64,000 nucleotides of DNA, from positions 4,410,036 to 4,474,035 of the forward strand of contig JAJEKV010000085.1 of assembly GCA_021234155.1 (NCBI GenBank). The letters are read 5' to 3'. The stretch comes from Isoetes taiwanensis. Its lineage: Eukaryota; Streptophyta; Lycopodiopsida; Isoetales; Isoetaceae. The position numbers were made by a program, and so were the translations under genes. Shown here in pieces: positions 10,739 to 21,285 of the stretch. The notes below the pieces were generated by a model. The model was not told the DNA's origin. It did no database searches and was given only the letters and a program-made list of their open reading frames with translations. Each line of letters opens with the position of its first letter. Position 1 is the stretch's first letter.

Positions 10739-10976
10739 ATCATCATTCTAAGATGTTGCCATTGTGGTAACACACTAGTTCCTTAGCAATGTGGTCTCGA
10801 GTTCGAGACCGCCCAGAATCGCACTCGGTACTGTTGGGGGTCAAATCCCAACAGACGCAATGTAAGGTGGTTGGGGGCAGGGCCCAACCAAGCAATGTAG
10901 TATGGTGTGTGGTCACATGTCCAGTTGGATGCTACCTAGTGGCGTGACGTTAAAACTACTATCTATCTATCTATTT
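10739..10976 (+). mobile_element. Probable SINE with B box and ATCT tail
   Basis: The segment has an A-box-like stretch (GTGGTAACACACTAG near 10764) and, about 35 bases on, GAGTTCGAGACC (10799-10810), close to the Pol III B box. A body of about 150 bp follows, and it ends in a short (CTAT)n run (10958-10974). Head, body and simple-repeat tail fit a SINE. I could not identify target-site duplications with certainty. Confidence 0.45.
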
Positions 10977-12133
10977 TGTTTTCTTTGGATATCAAATACA
11001 AAAATTGATGATGGTGGTGGTGAAATTTTAACATCCACGGAAAGTCATAGCTTATTTTTTTTATTGGAGGACGTCAATCTATTCACCATCACATCATCAT
11101 AAAAAGCCACAGCTTATAAACTATGGTAGGTTGTTGATTGAATACTTTGTTTGGTCATCCGACCATAAAGAGAGAAACATGCAAACCGGGCATAAGCATG
11201 CTACATCCTACCACAATATTAATCAGGGACTAATGTGGATATAAAAATGACAATTTCTGAAACCGTAAAGCATATGTCCCTAAAGCAATTGAATGGGTTG
11301 TTATAAAAAAAAACCATAAATTCAAGATAGAAAATAATCACGTTAGCTTACTGGGAATATTAGTTAAAGTAGTCTTATTAGGACATTGAGTTATTTTGAT
11401 AGAGGACATTGAGCTATTTTGATAGAGGTTCGAGCCCCCGTATTTAATATTCTAAAACCTTAGACAAAGCCGTATAGAGGTTTGATATCCCATCAAGACC
11501 TTAATAAATGACCATAAGCAAAATAAGAGGTGCCCAAAGGCCCCAACATACGGTCTGAGGCGTAGGATCGACGGATCCGACGACTATGGTAACATTGGGT
11601 ACTGGATAGTTCTATAATGTCTCAATAACTAATAAGTGTTAAATTGGATACATTCATTTTGACCTCCAACAATATTATTTTTTCAATCCATCAGAAAGTA
11701 CACCTGACTCTGTGTCAGGTACGGATAACATGGCCTCCGGAACGGATCCCGTTCCCGGAGGGTCTGTGATTCCGCGGGAGAGTATTCACTGCGACGGAAT
11801 CACCAATAGGGTAAAGCTATTTTCAGCCATTCAACTTCAGCTTTTTCAACAACTACATGAACTAACCTCGACCGGGCGGTTGGAACTGATTGCATGATAA
11901 ATTCCACTTGAGCTTTACCTACAAACACACTCCTAAAAATTTCAGGTTGCAAGTGCCAAAAATTCAGGGTGCGTGCCATGCCAGCGAAACTAGGTCCCCA
12001 AAACATGGCATTCTAAAAGTAAACTTCAAACCCGCGATCCCCAAAAAGCGACCAAAATTCATTTATGCCCTTTGTATGGCGAACAAACAAAGCTTTATTT
12101 TTACCTTCCAGTAGGAACTAGTCGGATCCGGTA
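10977..12133. other. Intergenic region upstream of the SEC12-like gene
   Basis: Contains the second copy of the repeat noted near 5905 (11550-11590). It also has an imperfect inverted repeat at 11731-11760 made of CCTCCGGAACGGATCC and its partner GTTCCCGGAGG. That sequence resembles the repeats of the 18-25 kb element. No other gene seen. The promoter of the gene at 12134 probably lies between about 11850 and 12130, but no clear TATA box stands out. Confidence 0.4.
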
Positions 12134-15100
12134 ATGGGCCACAGCGATTCTCGAAAATATGGCGTTCCATTCTACTGCGGCGGATGGGTTTTGCCTGAAA
12201 CCGCTAAAGAAGAAGGAGAAGACAAAGAAAAGGAAGATGATGCTGATTTAGTAGCCCAGCCTTCCCAATGTAAGAATCGTTATGTTGTCTTTGGTGGCGG
12301 TGGAGGTGAGGCTCGATCGGGAATAAAGAATTCCTTGCTTCTTGCGGCTTCTGATGCAGAAAACTCCAAACTATCTGATCCTGTCAGAATCTTTTCCTTT
12401 CTTTTAGTTTACGAGTTTGTAATTTAGGGCTTATAAAGATGTCTTTATCTTTTCATCAGCTCTTCACTCTTCCTACTGCGAATAATACTCCTTATAGAAT
12501 GGTCGTGCATCCAAATTACCAAAGAATGCTCTGTGCATTTGAAGATAGTTGCAGGTAGTTGTCATTTATTGTAGGTAGCGATTTGCTTGATCAGTAATTG
12601 ACAGGTCAGGATGCTTCTCTCAGGTTGTATAGGATATCTAAGCTGCCAGAGCTGCAATTGGAAGCTGAGGAGTTCGATCTTAGCCAGTTACAAGGAGCTG
12701 GACAACAATTGGCTTTGACTTTCAATTCAGATGGAAATGTTTTAGCTACTGGCGGAGAGGTCAGCTTTAAGTTTATTTAAACCATGACAGAAGAATATGT
12801 CCCACATCCGTGCTGCATGGCATGCAGGATGGGCACCTGCGCATATTCAAGTGGCCAAGCATGGAGACAATCTTGGATCGGCCTGATGCTCATAAATCGA
12901 TCAAGGACTTGGATTTCAGGTTTAATTAGAAGCATGTTAGCTATAGTTCCTAAATCTATGCGTATAGTTCGTCTTTGAAATTTTCTTTTTGTTTTTTGTA
13001 GCTTAGATGGTAGTGTCCTTGCATCAACTGGAGATGGTTCTCCTTGCCGAATATGGGATATATCAAATGCGAATCCGATTGCTTCACTGCCCCTTCAGCG
13101 TGTATTACTCTCTCCTGATTTTTGAATAAGATTGGTGTTCTTGTTCAGAAATTGTGTTTTCTTTGCAAATTTGTAGGCAGGCCTGTGTAGGTTTTCTCGA
13201 GATGCGAGCAAACCTTATCTATTCATTGTGGCACTTCAAGGTAGGCAGTTTTGCATTGTTTTTCATGTATCTCCTTTCTCTTTGTGAAGTTTTTAAATTC
13301 ATTGGCTTTATCTTACTAGGGCAGATGGTAAAAGCTACATAATGACATGGAGCACAACCACATGGTCAAAAGTTGAGTCGAAGAAGCTTGGAGAAATAAT
13401 TTCAGCATTTGACATCAGTCCTGATGGAAAATTACTTGCACTGTATGCTTCTCTTAACCCAAATCATAGTTTGACTTGCTTAAGAACCAGCTTGTGATTT
13501 GCACTGCACCCCTCCAATTTTAGCCTCTTTACATCTCAATGAGTACATCTCCACACGACTCACTAGCATATTCCGAAGTTTACTGCCCTGATCAAGAAAA
13601 TGTGCCCGTGTATCATTTTTACTTCCCTTGGAGGTGCAGACATCTTTTTAATCTCATCATTGAAGCCATTTATGGATAAGATTGGATAATAATGACTCCA
13701 CTGGATGGAACAACCTCAACCCAAGCCTCCTTTTCAGTGAACTATGTAAGGTAGTTAAAAAGCCTGATAACTGCTGCCCCTCGCTTGAAGTTTGTAAAAC
13801 TGTCTTCTTTAGGGAGGGAAGAGGATGTCAGAACTGTAATATTACTGTCTATGTCACTTTTAGCAGCTTTTTCTAGCTGATTGCCTTGGTGAAATATTCT
13901 TGTGACTGGTAAACTAATGTCCCTGGTAACTTCCTGTAGGTCTTTTCTTGCAAAAGATATTAAATGGCTCCATAAAGCGACGCGTATATGAACCAACAGT
14001 CATCTTCAACATCATCTAGAACCAAGAAGCTAATACGAATAAAGAGAATGACACCAAAAAATCTATAGTTAGATTCATGCCAAGGGAACAAGACCCAGCT
14101 GGCTCGTTCCTCCAACCCTTTGCAGCCTTACCCCTTTTGATGGTTATCGCAAGCAAATCCACATCTTCAGCATAGTTAGTACCTCCCTGAGTAAGACATC
14201 CATCTGTGTAGCAGAGATTGCTGGTACGTCATGTCTACAAACTTCACTAGAAATTTCATTTCCAGAATTAACTCTTGTTATATCCGTAGATCCATCATCT
14301 ACAATATGCACCTTGCTTGCTAGGAAGACCATGCTCTTACAAGCCAATAAGGTACAAAAGGAAGCCACCCTGCTGGATGAGTTATAGTCTTCAGATAACA
14401 TTCTGTTATAACAGATATCTCACTGATGCCATGGAACTGGAAGTGCCTTCTACTTGATAAAGTGACTCCAGACATGAATCTACATGCAAAAAATGGTAGC
14501 CAAAATTGCAAGCCTTTTTGCGACTTGGAACACAGTGATATCAAGAACACAATGATATCATGAATTATAAGAAACATGGCCGACCTTAACATACATAAGT
14601 AATAAGGCCAAACAACCTACTGAAGCTACCATACGATCACTTGTTCAAGCAACATCAATGTCCGGCATATCTTATGAAATAATGCCCTTCATGATTGGCC
14701 TTTTTGGTGGCAGCTATTATTGTCCCAGGACCACAATGGACGATCTTGCAACACTGATGACACATATTTCAGTGCCAAGCCCTCCGTCTAAAGATCAACC
14801 CCGCATGAAATAATACTGAATTTGTTGCCTCATGATTTCTTCCTATGTCTTTTGGAGCAGATTCGGTACTACTTTTATGGGGAGAAAAGACAGATTTGTG
14901 TAATTGTATTCAGGAAAACACGTGGTGAGAATGTTCCATATCATCGGAGTAAAAGATTTGAAAAATCATTCTCATTGGACAAGTCTTTCCAAGATCATAG
15001 TATTGGGAATGCAGGTCAATCACCTTTTCAATGTACTAGTAGCATACAATTCACAAGCCTGAAACTGTCCACTTATCCGGTGAACTTCTAGAGGTAGGTA

Positions 15101-15873
15101 TAAGGCTCACGCAAATTACACGTATTTGTTTGCAAAACCTGTGTTAAAACGTAAAGGTAGGTATAAGGCTCATGCAAAGGTAACCATTTTTATGCGATGT
15201 TCTTCAGCACTGCATCTCCCCCAGCCACTGAGTTACTTCCTCATAATTTCCATGCAATCCTAGCAAGGAACATCAATATGCTCTTATTCTATCTGTTTAG
15301 AATTGACTGTATTGGTTGCATGAATCATACATGTAAAGAGGTTTTTCTTATTTCAGTGGCAGCAACGAAGGGGGTATCTCAATTCTTGATTCAAAAATGG
15401 ATGTTTTGAAGCGTATTAAACAGGCACATATGATCTTTGTGACAGCAGTTGTATTCTCCCCTGACAGCAGGTTTGTTGGTTTCCAGCTTTAACAGCTTAG
15501 TTCATTAGGCACATTTGTTCGCTTATTTTGGTTTATAGTTCACTCAACTCCCAATAGTTATTTTTTTGCTTGGGAAGTCTCTCCTTTGTTCTGAATGTCG
15601 ACATTCCTCTGATTCTTTTTGCAACTATTAACAAGAGGTTTGTACTCCAGAGCACTGTTATCAATATCTGGAGATTCAAGTGCAAGAGTGACTTTCTGTG
15701 AAGCTGGACACCAACAAGCTTCATCATGGCGAATATTGCCATTGTTATCCATAATGATTGGTTTAGTACTTTTTATAGCTGTCATCTTGCAAGTTGCCCG
15801 GAGTTTTTTGCAAAACTCTTTAGATTTTGTCCAAGATTCACAGGTATCCGACATGTTTGTAGATTTGTCTTAA
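12134..15873 (+). CDS. SEC12/PHF1-family WD40 ER membrane protein, nine exons
   Basis: Exons, chosen by GT-AG sites and family similarity: 12134-12382, 12460-12554, 12624-12759, 12828-12919, 13002-13101, 13177-13240, 13325-13442, 15357-15470, 15651-15873. Together they make 1191 nt, or 396 aa, with every phase closing, close to the roughly 390 aa usual for plant SEC12-like proteins. Family marks are YGVPFYCGGWV at the start, VVFGGGGGEARSGI, PYRMVVHP, QQLALTFNSDGNVLATGGE, DGHLRIFKWPSMETIL, AHKSIKDLDFS, CRIWDIS, FSRDASKPYLF and AFDISPDGKLLALGS. A single hydrophobic helix near residues 350-370 (LLSIMIGLVLFIAVILQVA) anchors the C-terminus. Members act at the ER as exchange factors for the SAR1 GTPase in COPII budding, or, for PHF1, in ER exit of phosphate transporters. 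I cannot tell which applies. The start context (GTAATGG) is good. The gene looks intact. Confidence 0.9.
13443..15356 (+). other. Large seventh intron of the SEC12-like gene
   Basis: At 1.9 kb this is by far the longest intron; the others are 69-181 bp. The donor is GTATGC after CTTGCACT and the acceptor is TTTCAG before TGGCAGC. It holds a small direct repeat, GGTAGGTATAAGGCTCA, at about 15094 and 15156. Its open frames on both strands show no family similarity. The size suggests inserted DNA, but I could not find the ends of an element. Confidence 0.7.
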
Positions 15874-16443
15874 AAAAATGACAAAATCCCTACTGGAACA
15901 TTCTTTGTGATAAACAATGTAAAATATGAAACATTTTTCAAGAGGCACCATGTAGGTATTGCTCTTATGACCATCTATTGCTCAATACATGTACCACTCA
16001 TACTCGTATGAACGACATAAGCCTAAGAGGCTTGTGCGACCAAATCTACATTGCAATACGTTCTTCACGCGAAGAAAAGTTCTTGATTTTGCTTGTGATA
16101 CCTCGTTTGCGTGAGCTGGGCTGTCTGGTGTCTTTGACACCACTCTTTGCACAATATCTGCAATGAAGAAGTTTAAACGTCCAGGTCGATAATGTTAATT
16201 TTTTTTTTTCTGAAATTCAATCAAAGGCGTTGAAATAAGAGGGACGGCAAAATTAATGGAATTTTTTTTTTTTTTTTTTTTGAAAAATTAATGGAAATTT
16301 CGGGACAAACCTCAGAAAAGTGATCATTTAGTTAGGTGGCATATATCAATAGCGGGGCGGACAAATGTCAAAGTTTAAGCTTTCCAACAGCATGGCCTTC
16401 GCTTTCAAATTTGAAGCGATTTTCTGTGCAATTTGAAGGGCGT
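15874..16443. other. Spacer and probable 5' leader of the arginine decarboxylase gene
   Basis: The two genes run head to tail. The spacer holds two T-runs (16198-16209 and 16261-16281) flanked by similar AATTAATGGAA sequences, perhaps a small tail-type insertion. The decarboxylase frame is open upstream only to a TAG at 16333-16335 and has no ATG before 16444. Confidence 0.5.
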
Positions 16444-17537
16444 ATGCCGCATCTGGGTATGGCAGGCATGTCTGATAAACGATCAGAAGGAGTCCTTGAG
16501 CTCAAACTCTCTGAAACTAAAAATACAGCCAAGCTCAATGTTATGGAACTTGTGGCCGGAGGACATGGGATCCTTTTAGGCACCCGTATTCCCAAACATT
16601 ATTTTTTGGTTAATGGATTTGGCGAAACAGACATGGGCGATGGAGCTGATCCTTGGGAGACCGGATCATATGATCTTGCTCTTGAAGATGCAGGTACTTT
16701 TTGTAACTTATTCCATACCTTGTAGCTAGATTATCAGTTCTACTTTGTTGGCATATCGATCAATTCAGCCGTTATATTCTTGTGTCTCACATAGCTATGA
16801 TCATGATTCACATCTTTTGTCATTCATTTTGTCCAATTCTTCATGTCTTACATATAATTCACACTTATTTCGTCTGAACTTAGACATGTCTGTATGTAGG
16901 TTAAAAAATTTGATTCCACTATTGCATTGAAATGCATAAGATTTGTTTATGTAGGGATACAAGATTTTAATATCACTCAATACACATCTGTTATACCACC
17001 CGAAGCAACTCGTGTGGATTATGAAGAGGCAAAGCGGTTTTTCAGACATGGAGCAGTGATGGAATCTATTATCTCCACCATGCATGGGGTTAAAGGGGAC
17101 AGAATCACTGCAGGGGTTGCTCGAATTCAGGTACAACATACTAAGTTTTAAGATCAATACAATTTATTTCAAATTCAGTTCATAACCTTTTGTTTTCTTG
17201 TGATACCATCCTCTTCTTGAGGTTTAAGGATGGATACTTGAGTTTTTCTTATAGGGTACATTTGTTTTTCTCCCTATAGATTAGACGCAAGGATAATCAC
17301 AAGGTGGTTGGAGGTTATGCAGCAGAATACAAGGGGCATGCAGATGAGAAAATTGCTAGGAAGATTTTGGTTTCAGATTTGGATGCAATATTCAAGAGAA
17401 GGTTCAATGAAGATGAATACGAGGTATTTGAAAGTGAATATATGATCAGGGTGGGTGAGGTGACCAAGGGATTTGGCACAGTACTTGCGTCTATTTGTTT
17501 TTTCACGTACTTAGAGCCTATTTATGTAGCTAAGTAA
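16444..17537 (+). CDS. Pyruvoyl-dependent arginine decarboxylase (AaxB-like), three exons
   Basis: Exons 16444-16693, 16955-17130 and 17280-17537 give 684 nt, 227 aa, with clean GT-AG sites and closing phases. Enzymes of this family are made as a proenzyme that cuts itself at a Ser-Ser or Thr-Ser bond. The new N-terminal Ser becomes a pyruvoyl group, which decarboxylates arginine to agmatine, a polyamine precursor. Here Thr94-Ser95 (codons 16984-16989) sit in FNITQYTSVIPPEA, the Thr-Ser form known from chlamydial AaxB. Other matches are GTRIPKHYFLVNGFGE, SYDLALEDAGI, RFFRHGAVMESI, GVARI, GGYAAEY (Glu158, a likely catalytic Glu) and KGFGTVLASICFF near the end. The first 40 or so residues are an extension relative to AaxB (about 195 aa). 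Starts at 16459 or 16468 are also possible; 16459 has the better context. No clear transit peptide. Plants normally use PLP-dependent arginine decarboxylase, so this is an unusual second type. Confidence 0.85.
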
Positions 17538-18436
17538 CTTCCCAATTTAAGTTAGAAGATTCGAACTGTGCTTCCAATCTGTGGCCTTTTAAAGGCCATT
17601 TTCAAATGTCTCAATGTTTAGGGTAAGAGGGGTTAAAATTTCCTAGGATGGTCTTAAATGTTAATACAATAGAAGGTTGTCTAAGGTTGTAATCCAGCAA
17701 TATTGGCTTGTTCAAAGAATCGGTCATACCAGGGGCCTATTGGAAGGAATTGAGGGCTCAATACGAAGGAAATGGAATAGTTTGTATGGTTGATTTCGAG
17801 ATTGCCTCTGAATCAAACACGGAAAGGGAGGAATAATCTTCTGGCCAAGGGAAAGGGAGGAATAATCTTCTGGCCAAGGGGAAACTGTTAATGGATTCAA
17901 TTACTTCCATTGGGAGCGTAAATTGAGATTTTGTGATTCTTGTGCATTATGGGTAGGGACACTTGATCCTGGAGGAATTTGAAGTTCTAGCAGGGGGGAG
18001 TAATTCTCTATTACCACTCACGCTTACAGTAATAGCCTACTATTTTTCCAAATTGAACTTAAATAGTAAATTTGATGGAGACCAAGAGTCGAGTTAATTT
18101 GATGAGAAGTTACAAAACTTTTTGAGCCAATGCTTGGGTGCAGGTTTTTTTACCAAAAGCTTTTGGACCTCGAAAACCAAATCAATACTTGGACCTTTTG
18201 CTAATGGCTCATACCATTTTGTTGGCGCATTCTAATGGCTCAGGATAGTCTTACCCTGGTTTCGGGGATCCCGGAGGTAAAAAAACCGTCCTCCGGTATC
18301 ACCGCCAGGGCTCGACGGAATCCGTTTCAGGACCCCCCGTTTCACCGTACTGACACACGTGAGGGGTCCTGCATAAATCTGGGCCGTCCGCCCACGCGAC
18401 ACATCCGGGCCGTCCGTGGTGTTCCCCGCCTCCGGT
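17538..18436. other. Intergenic region with a 29-bp tandem duplication
   Basis: A unit containing GGGAGGAATAATCTTCTGG is directly repeated at 17823-17880. From about 18255 the sequence turns GC-rich and begins to show CCTCCGG-ATC motifs, so the neighbouring inverted-repeat element may extend outward to about 18240 on this side. No coding frame with family support. Confidence 0.5.
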
Positions 18437-18900
18437 ATCACCAGGACCCGATCCCGCCCTCCGGAATCACCAACGCGTGAACCCGCCCTCCGGGATCCCC
18501 ATGCCACGGCGATAACCCGGCGCCCGTCTCGGTAGTGGGTGTGATCCCCTCCTCCGGGATAAGCCATCGGCGTGGCGATATCGGCCACCCGATATCGCCA
18601 TCGATCCGCCCTCGGGATCACCACCATGGCCGACATCGGCGGCATCGAGGACCCGTGGAAATCCGGCCTCGGGATCCGGATAGGACTTCGGCCGATAATC
18701 GGCGCCCCGATATCGGTAGTGGTGAATCCCTCCTCCGGGATCCCCGATACCCCGGTCGTGATTACTTCCTCCGGGATCAGGGATCGCCATCGCTTCGGCC
18801 CGATGCTCGAATGCCGTTATCGCCCGGTTATTCCGCCCTCAGGGATCCCGAAAAACCTTCTGTGAAAACCTCCTCAGGGATCACCAGCTTGCCTTGGCGG
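18437..18900 (+). repeat. Left inverted terminal repeat with CCTCCGGGATC motifs
   Basis: GC-rich. It contains about a dozen copies of CCTCCGGGATC or CCTCGGGATC, interleaved with CGATATCGGCC-type palindromes. The first 240 bp pair with the right terminal repeat: for example GGACCCGATCCCGCCCTCCG starts at 18450 and its complement ends near 25560. Long open frames on both strands here are by-products of composition. Confidence 0.75.
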
Positions 18901-19289
18901 GGGCGTCCGTGGTTCAATCGATGTCATTGGTTTGAATTAATGCACGGCGGCCCAGTCGGTGTCGTCGCCATCCACTAATGGTGTAACCGGGAGGCGGGAA
19001 AACCGCCCGATTATTAAATGCGCCCAATTGCGAAGTCGCCACGTGTGCGGTGGGGATTCCTGAGGAAGGGAGCACAGGTTGGCGATGGTTATGTCCGAAA
19101 CTACGTGCGCCAAGAATGATTGCCCTTTTCCGGCCGGAATCGGCGCGGAAAGGGCCCGTTGTCTTCTTAGAATCCGGGCTATCGCCGCCAAGTTATCATC
19201 TGTAGTAGTATTTAAAGGTAAGCGCCATCGACAGGTCCGTTTTTAAAGTCTATTTTAGTCTTATTCTAACCGGTTATGTTATTTTACAG

Positions 19290-20031
19290 ATGGTGGAGAA
19301 GTCGATTAACCTCGAAATCAGCCTGAATACCTCCATTAACGAGAACTGGAATGTGGCAATAGAAGGAAACTCGGCTTGGCCATTGCCCGACTGCCTCAAA
19401 GATATTGCTGAGATTGAATCCGACCAAGAGGTTCAATCCCCGAACAAAAAGAGATTAAGGGCAGAAGCAAGAGCTAAGGGCGCCTCTACCCCTGCTGCCA
19501 GGCCCGAGGCTTCAGTCGTTGGCCAATGGTTTGGAAATGAAGATGTTTCAAAGAAGCCTCAAAATGCAGATGAGGGGGATGAGGCCCCGAAAAGTAATAT
19601 TGAATGTTTTAACGTCAATCCAAGCGAGGAACTCACAACTGAAGAAATTTTGAAGGACTACAGGTATGATCAGGTCAGTCGAAAATGGCGTTGCCAAGTC
19701 GGTGACTGCAGCAAATCCTACAGCAGGAAGATGGAACTGGAGAATCATAGGTTCAGGGTGCATCAATTATGGCAAAATTACAGGCTTCCAGATGCCCCGA
19801 GGGGTCGAATTCCGAAGAACAAGGCTGAGGTGAGGGTTAGAGATTATGGGAAAGAGTGTGGAGAGATCTCTTGATCCCGACTTCAAATTTAGCCACAATC
19901 TGAGACGAAAACTTCAGAGGGCAAGGGCAGCAGCAGAGCGTATGGCAGATGAGCAAATCGCCCTCGGCCTTTTGGATGACACGGCCCACCTGCAGGTGCG
20001 GAGAAAGGAGGCCACAGAACTTGAAATCAGA
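19290..20031 (+). pseudogene. C2H2 zinc-finger part of a transposon-type gene, frameshifted
   Basis: The first ATG follows directly after an acceptor-like TTTTACAG. The 194-residue frame is acidic and polar and carries one classical C2H2 finger near residues 134-160: CQVGDCSKSYSRK then MELENHRFRVH, giving C-x4-C-x12-H-x4-H. The frame then breaks at about 19840-19870. The continuing sequence (SLDPDFKFSHNLRRKLQRA, then AERMADEQIALGLLDD) is in another frame and looks like coiled coil. It can splice from GAAATCAGA/GTAAAA at 20031 in phase to VERIREIKERIRSK at 21286. I infer one original protein: finger, coiled coil, acidic linker, Ulp1 protease. Single C2H2 fingers usually bind DNA or protein. 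Confidence 0.6.
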
Positions 20032-21285
20032 GTAAAAATTAAGGACACCCAATATTTTTTATGTTATTATCCATGGGCGATTATTTGGTATTTCTGGATT
20101 TTTTTTAATTAATATGTGGGCGATTTTTTTTCGAAGAGAATTTATCCTAATCTTAGTGGGCGATTTTATTTGCTTCAGGGGTTATATTTTGTCACAACTC
20201 CAGAAATGCATGTTATATTTCAAAAGCGCACCAAAGGAAACCAAATATCACAGCATTGAGCACTTCACATGTGATATGCTCTACTTTTGATAGTTTTGAT
20301 AAGGTCTCCAAATTTCCTATGATACTCCTCTTCTAAAGTAAAGGGTAGGAACGTATGCTTGACCAGTTACAACCCAATCTGGATTAGTCGAATGGTCCAA
20401 GAAAAACCTAATTCCCCTCATGAGGCATTATATATATCACGTATTCCCTCATGGTTACATGTTCGAGATAACATGACAAACGTGACATGGAAAAAAATGT
20501 TGGTGACAAGTAGGCATGTATGAGATAACATGATTGTAAAACAGATATCAGATCTTAACTAAGTATCAGATATCAAACATATATCTTTCCTTTGTGGCAA
20601 AAATGTGTAAGATTACATACAGTTCTGTACATGAAAAAACAAGACAATGCAAAAGCACTCTCATACTTGTAACTTTCTTCACGAAGTTTCCAGAAATTTA
20701 AGATCCTTCACGAAATAATTAAGCAATGGGGAGATCATCTTCAATTTTAAGCTTGAACCTGCTAATTTGGAATGCCAAATGACACTAAAACCAAATAAGC
20801 TTCAATGAAAAAAGCATGTAATGCTATTTGGATTCACTATGGAAGCCTACAATGGGCCTCCAGAAGATGAAGCCCTAAAAACATCTCCGAGGTAATCCAA
20901 TATGGGGTTACGAAATTTCAGCTACGAAATCTGCCCAAATCTCTGAAGCCTTAAGCCCTAATTCGAAATTTCTTAATATGGGCATGGTGATAACGGGTGA
21001 TGGTATCACCTCATCAATATTTTTTTTTATTTTGGGCGATTCCCTTTTCACACAAATGTTTTAAAATCATATATGGGCTAATCCTATTTTACTATGTCGA
21101 TAAAAAAATTACGATGTGGGCGATTTCTTTTCCGCAAAGATAAAAAGAATCAGAAATGGGCGATTGCAAGCCCGCGAAGTGCAAAACGGATCCTACTAAT
21201 CTATCAAACCCTAATTGAAAAATATTAAAAAAAATAGCCAATTGGCGATTAATCATCCTTAATTTTTACTCTGCTTGAAATGCAG
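20032..21285 (+). other. Putative 1.25-kb intron of the C2H2-Ulp1 gene
   Basis: Flanked by GTAAAA at the left and TTGAAATGCAG at the right, in compatible phase. Several stretches begin with TGGGCGATTTTTTT-like or ATATGGGC phrases (20083-20175 and 21030-21170), which looks like a degenerate repeat. No coding frame. Confidence 0.4.

Noticed and set aside
11418-11436. B-box-like GAGGTTCGAGCCC suggesting another SINE
   Set aside because: No A box at the proper distance and no recognisable body or tail.
14144-14592. Minus-strand ORFs inside the large intron of the SEC12-like gene
   Set aside because: No domain or motif; they probably reflect inserted or intronic DNA of neutral composition.
18232-18978. 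Long overlapping open frames on both strands
   Set aside because: They run through GC-rich repeat motifs (CCTCCGGGATC), so openness is due to composition; no domain seen.
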